Of a stretch of 64,000 nt of DNA, positions 1-10,265 are shown piece after piece. Every line of letters begins with the position of its first letter. Within the stretch, counting starts at the first letter, position 1. The notes beneath the pieces were generated by a model. It was not told the DNA's origin. It did no database searches and saw nothing but the letters and a program-made list of their open reading frames with translations. The position numbers were made by a program, and so were the translations under genes. The DNA is taken from NCBI RefSeq assembly GCF_048569485.1, contig NC_134354.1, positions 509,078,869-509,142,868 of the forward strand. Direction: 5' to 3'. Origin of the DNA: Anomaloglossus baeobatrachus. Lineage: Eukaryota; Chordata; Amphibia; Anura; Aromobatidae.

Positions 1-188
1 ATTTTTTGTATTGCTAGCTAAGGGTAATCCAAGCAGCTACTTGCTGCTAACCCCCACTGCTTGGTGTTACCTTCACTGGCAATGGAAAATCCAGGGAAGC
101 ATTTTTTATTTTTTTTGCCAAAAAACTACAAAAAAAGGACGTGAGCTTCGCCATATTTTTGTATGCTAGCCAGGTATAGCAGGCAGGT
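1..188. other. AT-rich interspersed repeat segment
   Basis: No gene is seen. The end of this stretch (about 139-185) carries a motif reading GACGTGAGCTTCGCCAT followed by a GCTAGCCAGGTA-like sequence. That motif recurs at about 8272-8320 and 8440-8480, and in diverged form at 25938-25980, so this belongs to an interspersed repeat family. The family was not identified. Confidence 0.4.
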
Positions 189-662
189 GCTGGAAGAGTT
201 GGATACAGAGCCAGAAGATGGCGCTTCTATGAAAGTGCCATTTTCTGAGGTGGCTGCAGACTGCAATTCGCAGCAGTGGGGCCCAGAAAGCTCAGGCCAA
301 CCTGTGCTGCGGATTCCAATCCCCAGCTGCCTAGTTGTACCTGGCTGGACACAAAAATGGGGCGAAGCCTACGTCATTTGTTTTCTAATTATTTCATGAA
401 ATTCATGATATAATAAAAAAAATGCTTCCCTTTATTTTTGGTTCCCAGCCGGGTACAAATAGGCAACTGGGGGTTGGGGGCAGCCGTACCTGCCTGCTGT
501 ACCTGGCTAGCATACAAAAATATGGCGAAGCCCACATAATTTTTTCAGGGGGCAAAAAACTTCTGCATACAGTCCTGGATGGATTATGCTGAGCCTTGTA
601 GTTCTGCAGCTGCTGTCTGTCTGTATGGAGAAGAGCAGACAGCAGCTGCAGAACTACAAGGC
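189..662 (+). repeat. Left arm (and apex) of a foldback repeat interrupted by PLE1
   Basis: Reading 189-602 in reverse complement matches 8206-8628 with scattered differences: both arms share the TTGGATAC, GCAGCTGGGGATTGG-like and CTAGCCAGGTACAGCAGGCA-like blocks in mirrored order. The apex is a smaller hairpin around 595-660, in which CTTGTAGTTCTGCAGCTGCT faces its own complement. PLE1 is inserted right beside this hairpin, so the two halves now lie 7.5 kb apart. The structure fits a non-autonomous foldback DNA element, but no transposase and no clear target duplication for the foldback itself were found. Confidence 0.6.
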
Positions 663-2917
663 TTTATTGAAGTTAATTTACATCACATTTAAAAGATGAA
701 ACATACAGTTAAAAGTTAGTGCTGAAAAAAAGGGGGAAAGAACACCCATGAAAAGTGAGACTACAGGGCAAGCTCATATATCTATCAAAGGTATAGGGTT
801 TTTTTTGGCCATACCTGCTCAAGTAGTGAGCTAAACATAAAGGAAAATATCCAGAGCCTTATGCCAAACACTTACCCATTATGATTGAGCTTTGCACCTG
901 CGTCTCACAGTTCAGAAGGACCCAACCGACGTACGTTTCGCATAGTACATTTACAGCTTCCTCAGGGCGGGTTCACGATCTCAAATCCCAAACCGGAACT
1001 TATATATACATAAAAACATGTTCCCATTGGTTGTCCCACATGTCCGTCAAGAAGGATCGCAATATCGGCGCATGCGCCTCACGGACGAGACGTCCACTTC
1101 CGCCCAGCCCGGCAATACATAGAGGGGAGGTACCCGGAAATCCAGGTTACCATGGACGCCTGTACGTCACTACCCTCATCATAGATGCGCCGGGCAGGGC
1201 GGAGGGACGAATCGTACCCATGACGCGCACGCGCACCACGATCCCTCAGAGCATGAAAGGAAGTACTGCAGACCGATACGTATATACCGTTAACTCTGCA
1301 TATACCAGTAAAGAATTAACAGGAACATGTCTCGTAACCATAGCATGGAGAGATGAAGGCATCAGATTCATATAGAGTATACACATATGTTAAACACAAA
1401 GGTAAAAGAGAGATTTGTTATAGGAAAGAATACACCGATTTCTGATTCTCTTCAATTGATGGTAGTCAGGTGTTACTTTCATATTTTCTTCCATATTTTA
1501 TATCACTCTTATTCTTCCCTTTGTTCTCATATTATTATCTCCTCCTTTCATACTCAATACCATTCCATGTCTTAAGCCACACTATAGATCCTATAGGTCA
1601 GAATTGAGAAAGAATGGTTTTAGAAAACAAATAGCACAAGAATTAAAAAAGACAAACATTTAAAAATACAATTAAAAAAGATATCCTCTTAACACGGGAA
1701 AAGGTCTTATAACATAAATCATAGGAATTCAGAAAAGGAGGATTTTATTAACCTCCTATTTTCATAAAAATGGTGCAAAATTGACTGCTTCATTCAGTCC
1801 AATGGGGGCAATGGTATCTAACAGAATGATCCATCGCATTTCTTTCTGCGCCAACAATTTTTTAACATTCCCCCCTCTTATTCCTAAATGGATCACATCT
1901 ATCCCTCTTGCCATAAATGTCTTCGGATCACATGAGTGAAATTGCCTAAAGTGGCGAGGGATAGTTTTCAGTGTTGTAATATCGGTTGCTGTCTTTGCCG
2001 CCACAATGTCCCTCACATGCTCTCTAATCCTTATTCTCAGTTCTCTCGATGTTAAACCAATGTAGATCTTATCACAGCCACAAGTGGCGTAGTATATTAC
2101 ATTGGTGGTATCACATGAGATATGTTCCCTAATGGAATAAGTTTTTGTACCATCACTGGTCACAAACTCTGAGCAGCGAGAGACATTGGGGCAGGAAAGA
2201 CAGCGACCACACGGGAAACAGCCATGAACCGGACCAGGTAATCCAAAAATATATTCTTTTTGTGGGGCAACATAATGGCTTTTCACCAAAATATCTCTCA
2301 AGTTTCTGCAACGCCTGGCAGTCATCATAGGCACATCTGGCAAGAATGATTTAATAGAGGGATCCGATTGGAGGACATGCCAATATTTTTTAAAAATTTG
2401 TTTCATGTCACTCCACTTCTCATTAAATGTTGAAATGAATCTGATGTTTTGAGATTCATTCTGCACTGCCCTTTTAGTTCGTCCACCTCCCTCACGCAAT
2501 AACTCATCACGGGGAGCTATGTTTGCTCGTTGGTATGCCCTCTTAACACAGCGATCACTATAGCCCCTTGCCTTAAATCTCATCCTTAGATCATTTGCTT
2601 GGTCATGAAAAGAATCTTCCCGGGAACAGATCCGCTTGATCCTAAGGTACTGTCCAACCGGGATAGCCGAAATAGTTGAGTTGGTATGTGCTGAGGTGGC
2701 ATGGAGCAATGAGTTCACAGACGTCGGCTTCCTGAAAACATCCGTCTGTAGAGCCATCGCCCCATCCACAGAAATTCTAATATCTAGAAAATCAATTTCA
2801 CTTGCACTATGGCAAAAAGTCAATTTGATGTTATATATGTTGTCATTAAGCTGGTCCCCGAACCTCTCAAGCTCAGATGGTGTACCATGCCATATTATGA
2901 AGAGGTCATCAATGTAT
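663..2917 (-). repeat. Inverted partial copy of PLE1 (3' part)
   Basis: This block is the reverse complement of 5827-8081 (coordinates add up to 8744). It holds the last 353 codons or so of the PLE protein on the minus strand (2823-1762 and slightly upstream), the 3' untranslated region and most of the pseudo-LTR. At its outer end (663) it stops exactly at the AATAAA hexamer of the pseudo-LTR. At its inner end (2917) it stops just before the RT YIDD motif and is joined directly to the left pseudo-LTR. This head-to-head arrangement is typical of Penelope-like insertions, probably made during target-primed reverse transcription. Confidence 0.92.
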
Positions 2918-3293
2918 GAAGAGAATCAGAAATCGGTGTATTCTTTCCTATAACAAATCTCTCTTTTACCTTTGTGTTTAACATATGTGTATACTCTATA
3001 TGAATCTGATGCCTTCATCTCTCCATGCTATGGTTACGAGACATGTTCCTGTTAATTCTTTACTGGTATATGCAGAGTTAACGGTATATACGTATCGGTC
3101 TGCAGTACTTCCTTTCATGCTCTGAGGGATCGTGGTGCGCGTGCGCGTCATGGGTACGATTCGTCCCTCCGCCCTGCCCGGCGCATCTATGATGAGGGTA
3201 GTGACGTACAGGCGTCCATGGTAACCTGGATTTCCGGGTACCTCCCCTCTATGTATTGCCGGGCTGGGCGGAAGTGGACGTCTCGTCCGTGAG

Positions 3294-3371
3294 GCGCATG
3301 CGCCGATATTGCGATCCTTCTTGACGGACATGTGGGACAACCAATGGGAACATGTTTTTATGTATATATAA
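3294..3371 (+). promoter_or_regulatory. Putative PLE1 promoter: NRF1-type palindrome, CCAAT box and TATA box
   Basis: GCGCATGCGC at 3294-3303 matches the NRF1 consensus palindrome. CCAAT lies at 3341-3345 and TATATATAAG at about 3363-3372. These sit just upstream of the ribozyme-like core, so transcription from this TATA box would start near 3392-3400, almost exactly where the ribozyme begins. The same elements are in the right pseudo-LTR (offset 4373) and, reversed, in the inverted copy. The motif matches are seen directly; promoter activity is inferred. Confidence 0.55.
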
Positions 3372-3397
3372 GTTCCGGTTTGGGATTTGAGATCGTG

Positions 3398-3452
3398 AAC
3401 CCGCCCTGAGGAAGCTGTAAATGTACTATGCGAAACGTACGTCGGTTGGGTC
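3398..3452 (+). ncRNA. Hammerhead-like ribozyme core in PLE1 pseudo-LTR
   Basis: In order the sequence has CTGAGGA (3406-3412, consensus CUGANGA), a weak stem II (GC/GC and GTA/TAC around AATG), GAAA (3432-3435), a minimal stem III (CG-TA-CG) and the cleavage triplet GTC at 3441-3443. Flanks AACCCGCC and GGTTGGGTCC can pair as an imperfect stem I. Hammerhead motifs in Penelope-like pseudo-LTRs are established in the literature. An extra A between CUGANGA and stem II and the weak stem II are reservations. Copies exist at about 7771-7825 and, inverted, at about 919-973. Confidence 0.6.
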
Positions 3453-3495
3453 CTTCTGAACTGTGAGACGCAGGTGCAAAGCTCAATCATAATGG

Positions 3496-3860
3496 GTAAG
3501 TGTTTGGCATAAGGCTCTGGATATTTTCCTTTATGTTTAGCTCACTACTTGAGCAGGTATGGCCAAAAAAAACCCTATACCTTTGATAGATATATGAGCT
3601 TGCCCTGTAGTCTCACTTTTCATGGGTGTTCTTTCCCCCTTTTTTTCAGCACTAACTTTTAACTGTATGTTTCATCTTTTAAATGTGATGTAAATTAACT
3701 TCAATAAAAACTTTTGTATTTTGCCTATAAACACTCCGGTTCTGTCTGATTTTCTAATGCTATCATGGAGTGGCAATTCTATGTGAAGAGAGCATAAAAA
3801 TGGAGATGTGCATTTTGTTCAAGTATTTAACATATCTGTTGTTTTCTGTGTTATTCACAG
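3496..3860 (+). other. Predicted 365-nt intron in PLE1 5' region
   Basis: A strong donor (ATGG|GTAAGT, intron from 3496) lies just after an ATG at 3492-3494, which has A at -3 and G at +4, a good Kozak context. A pyrimidine-rich acceptor ending TTATTCACAG closes at 3860. Removing 3496-3860 joins ATGG to CACATTCTC and reads Met-Ala-His-Ser-His-Asn-Thr-Met straight into the RT frame. The donor is inside the pseudo-LTR and the acceptor just outside it (after 3832). Introns in the 5' region of Penelope elements are known. This gene model is inferred from sequence only. Confidence 0.6.
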
Positions 3861-6800
3861 CACATTCTCATAATACCATGAATTTCAAAGCCCGCGAGGA
3901 GGCGTGGCTATGTCAAATTAATGATATGCTGAAGGGGGATTCCACTTTGGTTTTAGACACTTCTGGCACGGGGGCCAAGGAATATTTTAACAAAATGAAG
4001 GAATTGTTGAGAAAAAAGACGAGGACATGGTGGAATTGTACTTTTCTTCAGCGCTATGTGGAAATGGGGCTAATCCCCCGAGGACTTAGAGTCCAGGTAT
4101 TCCCTTCCTTTGTGGTGGACAATGAAGTATTTAAAAATAGATGGGAGAATGCCGCCACTACCTGCTCGAGACAATTTCTTGAGCTTCTGATAGATCTTGA
4201 TAAGGAATCCCTTAAAACCCTAGAGGTGGAAATTATTGAACTCTATAACAATATGGAAAAAAACTTGACACCAGCTGCTTTGAAAAAGTGCAATGAGGAT
4301 CTTGATACTGAGGTTGATATCTGGGGTAAAGAAATACAGGGGAGGAAGATCCAAAAATTACAGAGAGATCTGGAAGATAAACAGAGTAATAAAATGTATA
4401 GATGGCGTAATAAGAAGGAGAGATCACACCCCTATTATAGACCTGGATTCAATCGATCCAGATCCGGATCAATGACTTCGTGTACTTCAGGGGAGGAAAC
4501 TGCAACTGGTGGAAATGGATCCATGCCCATGAGGGGTAATCATGAAACAGGGAGAATTAATTGGAATAATCGATTGCGGCCATCTAAAAATAAGAACCAG
4601 GCTCAAACCAAGAATAAAACTGGTGGGGAGCTGCAGGTAATCAATCTTTCTAAACATCATTTATCCACCGCCCAGATTCAGGTTTTGAACAAGGGCTTAA
4701 CATTCTCTCCTAGTAATGCATTTAACTTTTTTTCAGCATTAAAAGATGTCCACCTCTTTTCACGCAAGCTCATTCTTAAGAAGCTACATACCAGAACCTC
4801 TGCCTCTTCGGCCGAGGATGAGACGGAGCGGCGAGCACTCCAGGATCTTGAAGATCTATTAGATGAACAATCTACCGATCTGCCAGGTGGGTTTCCTTCT
4901 AAGATAATGCCTAAATCCACGACTTTCCCCCCCTTATCTCTGTGCCCGGCGGTGGAGGTGTTCACTAAGCTTGTCACTGACGAGCTGCGTGGGATTTCCA
5001 CACGCCGGGCACATGACAATCTTACGGTGGTCCAAAGAAAGGCTCTTGTCGAATTACAAAATATGAAGGACGTGGTCTTTAAGGCCGCCGATAAGGGCGG
5101 GAATGTTGTGATATGGCCGATTGAAATGTATGAGAGGGAGGCCCACAGGCAGTTACGGGATAAAGTTACATATACGAAACTGGACTCCTCCCCGCTGGTC
5201 TCATTCTCGGCTGAATTATATCTCATCCTTAATGATGCTTATGAACAAGGGGTCATAACCAAGAGGGTCTTTGATGGACTGGTTGTTAGATACCCCAAGA
5301 TTCCAACATTGTATCTACTGCCTAAGGTCCACAAGGATCCCGTCAATCCACCTGGAAGACCTATCGTGTCAGGGATGGAGGGGCTGTGCAGTCCAATCTG
5401 CCAGTTTATCGAATACTATTTGAGACCATTAGTCGAGACCCTTCCGTCCTATGTACGTGACACGACTGAGGTATTGAAGAGAATTGACGGGATCCATGTG
5501 GACTCTGAGACCCTTTTGGTGGTGGCTGATGTCGAATCACTATATACGTGTATTCGGCATGATGATGGTTTGAGGGCAGTCCGATTCTTTTTGAGTGTCA
5601 GCAACTGGGATAGTCGTGTCTGCGAGTTGGTCCTCGAGCTTCTTGAATATGTGCTGACCCACAACCTGTTTGTCTTTAAAGACAGATATTATCTACAGAG
5701 GCGGGGGACCGCCATGGGCGCGGCCTGTGCGCCTTCGTACGCGGGCCTCTTTCTTGGGTACTGGGAGAGAGGCTTGTTCGAAGGCGGGGGCGCATGGGCC
5801 GCCCCCTTGACACAGCTGTGGGTCAGATACATTGATGACCTCTTCATAATATGGCATGGTACACCATCTGAGCTTGAGAGGTTCGGGGACCAGCTTAATG
5901 ACAACATATATAACATCAAATTGACTTTTTGCCATAGTGCAAGTGAAATTGATTTTCTAGATATTAGAATTTCTGTGGATGGGGCGATGGCTCTACAGAC
6001 GGATGTTTTCAGGAAGCCGACGTCTGTGAACTCATTGCTCCATGCCACCTCAGCACATACCAACTCAACTATTTCGGCTATCCCGGTTGGACAGTACCTT
6101 AGGATCAAGCGGATCTGTTCCCGGGAAGATTCTTTTCATGACCAAGCAAATGATCTAAGGATGAGATTTAAGGCAAGGGGCTATAGTGATCGCTGTGTTA
6201 AGAGGGCATACCAACGAGCAAACATAGCTCCCCGTGATGAGTTATTGCGTGAGGGAGGTGGACGAACTAAAAGGGCAGTGCAGAATGAATCTCAAAACAT
6301 CAGATTCATTTCAACATTTAATGAGAAGTGGAGTGACATGAAACAAATTTTTAAAAAATATTGGCATGTCCTCCAATCGGATCCCTCTATTAAATCATTC
6401 TTGCCAGATGTGCCTATGATGACTGCCAGGCGTTGCAGAAACTTGAGAGATATTTTGGTGAAAAGCCATTATGTTGCCCCACAAAAAGAATATATTTTTG
6501 GATTACCTGGTCCGGTTCATGGCTGTTTCCCGTGTGGTCGCTGTCTTTCCTGCCCCAATGTCTCTCGCTGCTCAGAGTTTGTGACCAGTGATGGTACAAA
6601 AACTTATTCCATTAGGGAACATATCTCATGTGATACCACCAATGTAATATACTACGCCACTTGTGGCTGTGATAAGATCTACATTGGTTTAACATCGAGA
6701 GAACTGAGAATAAGGATTAGAGAGCATGTGAGGGACATTGTGGCGGCAAAGACAGCAACCGATATTACAACACTGAAAACTATCCCTCGCCACTTTAGGC

Positions 6801-6982
6801 AATTTCACTCATGTGATCCGAAGACATTTATGGCAAGAGGGATAGATGTGATCCATTTAGGAATAAGAGGGGGGAATGTTAAAAAATTGTTGGCGCAGAA
6901 AGAAATGCGATGGATCATTCTGTTAGATACCATTGCCCCCATTGGACTGAATGAAGCAGTCAATTTTGCACCATTTTTATGA
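3861..6982 (+). CDS. Penelope-like reverse transcriptase / GIY-YIG endonuclease polyprotein
   Basis: The protein makes cDNA primed at a nicked target and cuts that target with its own nuclease. The frame is open from 3770 to the stop at 6982. The best start is the spliced ATG at 3492 (about 1,041 residues); without splicing, the first Met outside the pseudo-LTR is at 3878 (1,034 residues). Counting from 3770: a basic, charged N-terminal region (about 1-300), YLLPKVHKDP (about 520), catalytic-site ADVESLY (about 585), GTAMGAACAPSYAGL (about 646), YIDDLFIIW with the catalytic Asp pair (about 687), a Cys cluster CFPCGRCLSC (about 918), then GIY-YIG (VIYYATCG..KIYIGLTSRELRIRIREH, about 957-990). 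No internal stop. Vertebrate Neptune/Poseidon-type placement is likely but the clade is not resolved. The element may be active or only recently silenced. Confidence 0.95.
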
Positions 6983-7290
6983 AAATAGGAGGTTAATAAA
7001 ATCCTCCTTTTCTGAATTCCTATGATTTATGTTATAAGACCTTTTCCCGTGTTAAGAGGATATCTTTTTTAATTGTATTTTTAAATGTTTGTCTTTTTTA
7101 ATTCTTGTGCTATTTGTTTTCTAAAACCATTCTTTCTCAATTCTGACCTATAGGATCTATAGTGTGGCTTAAGACATGGAATGGTATTGAGTATGAAAGG
7201 AGGAGATAATAATATGAGAACAAAGGGAAGAATAAGAGTGATATAAAATATGGAAGAAAATATGAAAGTAACACCTGACTACCATCAATT

Positions 7291-8205
7291 GAAGAGAATC
7301 AGAAATCGGTGTATTCTTTCCTATAACAAATCTCTCTTTTACCTTTGTGTTTAACATATGTGTATACTCTATATGAATCTGATGCCTTCATCTCTCCATG
7401 CTATGGTTACGAGACATGTTCCTGTTAATTCTTTACTGGTATATGCAGAGTTAACGGTATATACGTATCGGTCTGCAGTACTTCCTTTCATGCTCTGAGG
7501 GATCGTGGTGCGCGTGCGCGTCATGGGTACGATTCGTCCCTCCGCCCTGCCCGGCGCATCTATGATGAGGGTAGTGACGTACAGGCGTCCATGGTAACCT
7601 GGATTTCCGGGTACCTCCCCTCTATGTATTGCCGGGCTGGGCGGAAGTGGACGTCTCGTCCGTGAGGCGCATGCGCCGATATTGCGATCCTTCTTGACGG
7701 ACATGTGGGACAACCAATGGGAACATGTTTTTATGTATATATAAGTTCCGGTTTGGGATTTGAGATCGTGAACCCGCCCTGAGGAAGCTGTAAATGTACT
7801 ATGCGAAACGTACGTCGGTTGGGTCCTTCTGAACTGTGAGACGCAGGTGCAAAGCTCAATCATAATGGGTAAGTGTTTGGCATAAGGCTCTGGATATTTT
7901 CCTTTATGTTTAGCTCACTACTTGAGCAGGTATGGCCAAAAAAAACCCTATACCTTTGATAGATATATGAGCTTGCCCTGTAGTCTCACTTTTCATGGGT
8001 GTTCTTTCCCCCTTTTTTTCAGCACTAACTTTTAACTGTATGTTTCATCTTTTAAATGTGATGTAAATTAACTTCAATAAAAACTTTTGTATTTTGCCTA
8101 TAAACACTCCGGTTCTGTCTGATTTTCTAATGCTATCATGGAGTGGCAATTCTATGTGAAGAGAGCATAAAAATGGAGATGTGCATTTTGTTCAAGTATT
8201 TAACA
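7291..8205 (+). repeat. PLE1 right pseudo-LTR (915 bp)
   Basis: Direct repeat of 2918-3832. It follows a 308-bp 3' untranslated region (6983-7290), which is AT-rich and has no coding signal. At its right end AAGTATTTAACA is followed by the foldback target and the 12-bp target duplication (8206-8217). It carries another copy of the TATA box (about 7736-7745), the hammerhead-like core and the start/donor signal. Confidence 0.92.
8076..8081 (+). terminator. Polyadenylation hexamer AATAAA of PLE1
   Basis: TTCAATAAAAAC in the right pseudo-LTR would serve as the 3' processing signal for the RT transcript. The matching hexamer in the left pseudo-LTR is 3703-3708. The inverted copy ends exactly at this hexamer (position 663). 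Confidence 0.5.
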
Positions 8206-8628
8206 GAACTACAAGGCTCAGCATACTCCATCCAGGACTGTATGCAGAAGATTTTTGTCCACCAAAAAAATGACGTGGGCTTCACCATATTTTTGTATGC
8301 TAGCCAGGTACAGCAGGCAGCCACGGCCTGCCTCCAACCCAGAGTTGCCTATTTGTACCCGGCTGGGAACCAAAAATATAGGGAAGCCCGTTTTTTTAAA
8401 ATATTTCACTTATTTCATGAAATAATTAAAAAACAAATGACGTGGGCTTCGCCACATTTTTGTGTCCAGCCAGGTACAACTAGGCAGCTGGGGATTGGAA
8501 TCCGCGGCACAGGTTAGCCCGAGGTTTCTGGGCGCCTCTGCTGCGAATTGCAGTCCGCAGCCGTCCTAGAAAATGGCGCTCTCATAGAAGCGCCATCATC
8601 TGGCGCTGTATCCAACTCTTCCAACAGC
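8206..8628 (+). repeat. Right arm of the foldback repeat
   Basis: Mirror image of about 189-602, with shared blocks in reverse order (ATCCATCCAGGACTGTATGC-like, CTAGCCAGGTACAGCAGGCA, GGCAGCTGGGGATTGGAATC). Two subrepeats with GACGTGGGCTTC lie at about 8272 and 8440. No coding capacity was recognised. Confidence 0.6.
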
Positions 8629-9290
8629 CCTGGAGCCGGGTGGCTTGTTGGGTAATCATGAGTTAATACTGGCTTTGTTTTACTAGCCAGTATTAAGCCA
8701 GAGATTCTTAATGTCAGGCACGTTTGACCCGGCCATTAAGAATCTCCAATAAAGGGTTAAAAAAAAGACACCACACAGAGAAAAAATACTTTAATAGAAA
8801 TAAATACAAAGACACATTAGAGACTCCATCTTTATTACCCCCTGTCAGCCCAATAAATCCCCAATAAACCAGCGCTGATAAGAGGTTTTTTTATTAATAT
8901 TTTATACTTTTTATTGCTATCCTTGTTTTAGACACAAATTTATTCAAAACAATTCACACAATAGAACAAGGAAAAAGAAAGAAGAATAAACCACATATGG
9001 TAGAAATAAAAATAAAAGTAAAAATAAAGAATAAGTAATTGATAGTGCAGCAAACAGATACCAGGTGTCTGGTTGCAGTACCCCGGCTGGTAGTAGAGCA
9101 ATTATTAAATCTAGTATAGTTTAAGTGATGCTTCAAGGCATATGATATTTAATGCCAATTGAAAATATCACTGCAATATGATTTTTCAGATACCTGGAGA
9201 GTTTTTTTCAATCCATAAGCAAAAAGGTTTTTAATAGAGGCTTAAATTATAAGCAGCAATTTCAGCGTTCCAAGTGCCTTTAAATGAATT
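8629..9290. other. Unclassified interspersed repeat, no gene seen
   Basis: Contains a small inverted repeat (AATACTGGCTTTGT..CTAGCCAGTATT, about 8663-8697), another around AGAGATTCTTAATG..CATTAAGAATCTCC (8700-8742), and AT-rich sequence. The short open frames are not gene-like. It resembles non-coding DNA-transposon debris, but no family could be assigned. Confidence 0.35.
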
Positions 9291-9310
9291 TGAAGAAACT
9301 GCACTTCAGG

Positions 9311-9596
9311 ATTGTAGTGAGGATTGTAGTGAGGATGAGGTGCCCCAGCTCATCACTTGATGAGCTGGGGCACCTCATCCTCACTACAATCCTCACTAGT
9401 GTAGTAGTAGTGAGGATTGTAGTGAGGATGAGGTGCCCCAGCTCATCACTTGATGAGCTGGGGCACCTCATCCTCACTACAATCCTCACTAGTGTAGTAG
9501 TAGTGAGGATTGTAGTGAGGATGAGGTGCCCCAGCTCATCATTTGATGAGCTGGGGCACCTCATCCTCACTACAATCCTCACTACAATCAGGAAGC
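9311..9596. repeat. Three tandem 93-bp perfect-looking palindromes
   Basis: GGATTGTAGTGAGGATGAGG starts at 9321, 9414 and 9507, a period of exactly 93 bp. Each unit is a palindrome of about 40-bp arms meeting at CTCATCA-CT-TGATGAG (third unit ATCATTTGAT). The linkers (CCTCACTAGTGTAGTAGTAGTGAGG) are themselves near-palindromic, so the whole block is close to self-complementary. Both strands carry open frames of 110-121 codons with a repeated RIVVRMRCPSSS pattern; these follow from the palindrome and are not taken as genes. Confidence 0.9.
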
Positions 9597-10265
9597 AGCG
9601 TGCAGCCTTCACTCCGTGTGAGATCAGTGCTGCTGGCTGTCAGCGGTAACAGCGGTAACGCTGACAGACGCGTTACCATAGCAACGGTGCTCTCGGAGCC
9701 GCGGTTAGCGGTGACGTCACCGCTAACTGCGTTGCTATGGCAACGGTGATCTCCGTTAATGACCGGCTGTGTCAGCCGGTCCCTAACGGAACGGGGAGTC
9801 GACCGTGTGCTAGAGCATGTCGCCGGTACACGGCGATACACATATGTGCACCGTGTACCAGAGAGTGCAATGACAGGTCCTACATGACGCGTCATAGTGA
9901 TGTGACCAGTCTGTAGCCAATGAGATAATAGCCACGTGACTGGTCACATGGCTATTTTGACGTCACGATAGGTCCTGCATCACTGCTGGAAGTGATGGTC
10001 ACCGGGAGGATTCAGCGATCATCGGATGGAATAGCTGCAGGAGACAGAGTGCAGGAGGGATCGCGGGGACCGGTAAGTGTTATGGCAATGTTTATTAACT
10101 GTTTGTGTACATTTATCATGCATTTTTATGTGTTTGTGATTGCCTCCCATTATAGCCTATTGGTTCGAGTTTGGTTAGTCGAACGTTCGACGAACCGAAC
10201 TCAAACGGGACCTCCGTTCGGCGAACCGACCTCGAGCCGAACCACGACCGGTTCGCTCATCTCTA
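9597..10265 (+). mobile_element. hAT-like non-autonomous element, 3' end at 10265
   Basis: The end (about 10110-10265) closely resembles the 3' end of the large hAT element at 51020-51163: both share TTTATGTGTTTGTGATTGCC, a TCGAACGTTC core, GAACTCAAACGGGAC and the terminal GACCGGTTCGCTCATCTCTA. This places it in the same hAT family. The left end was not found; 9597-10109 is GC-rich, with short inverted blocks (GTTGCTATGGCAACGG near GTTACCATAGCAACGG). No transposase is seen. The adjoining palindrome array may be part of it. Confidence 0.55.

Larger units (their letters stand above)
2918..3832 (+). repeat. PLE1 left pseudo-LTR (915 bp)
   Basis: Direct repeat of 7291-8205, offset 4373 bp, starting GAAGAGAATCAGAAATCGG and ending AAGTATTTAACA. 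It holds a CpG-rich promoter-like stretch (about 3110-3345), a TATA box, a hammerhead-like ribozyme, an ATG with a splice donor just after it, and a polyadenylation hexamer at 3703-3708. Unlike an LTR it is not bounded by TG..CA. Confidence 0.92.
663..8205 (+). mobile_element. Penelope-like retroelement (PLE1), complete with inverted partial copy and pseudo-LTRs
   Basis: The order is: inverted partial copy (663-2917), pseudo-LTR (2918-3832), RT/GIY-YIG reading frame (to 6982), 3' untranslated region (6983-7290), pseudo-LTR (7291-8205). Penelope-like elements are known for such pseudo-LTRs and for an inverted, truncated upstream copy. The flanks repeat GAACTACAAGGC at 651-662 and 8206-8217, a 12-bp target-site duplication (14 bp if the shared CA is counted). 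Translations of the three copies of the pseudo-LTR and of the two copies of the C-terminal region are identical in the stretches compared, so the insertion looks recent. The interrupted target is the foldback repeat whose arms lie outside. Confidence 0.93.

Noticed and set aside
881-1375. 164-codon frame present three times (also 2996-3490 and 7369-7863)
   Set aside because: It runs antisense to the promoter part of the PLE1 pseudo-LTR. Identity among copies is due to the repeat itself; no known domain.
9280-9649. Mirrored 110- and 121-codon frames with RIVVRMRCPSSS repeats
   Set aside because: By-products of the 93-bp palindromes, which give the same text on both strands.
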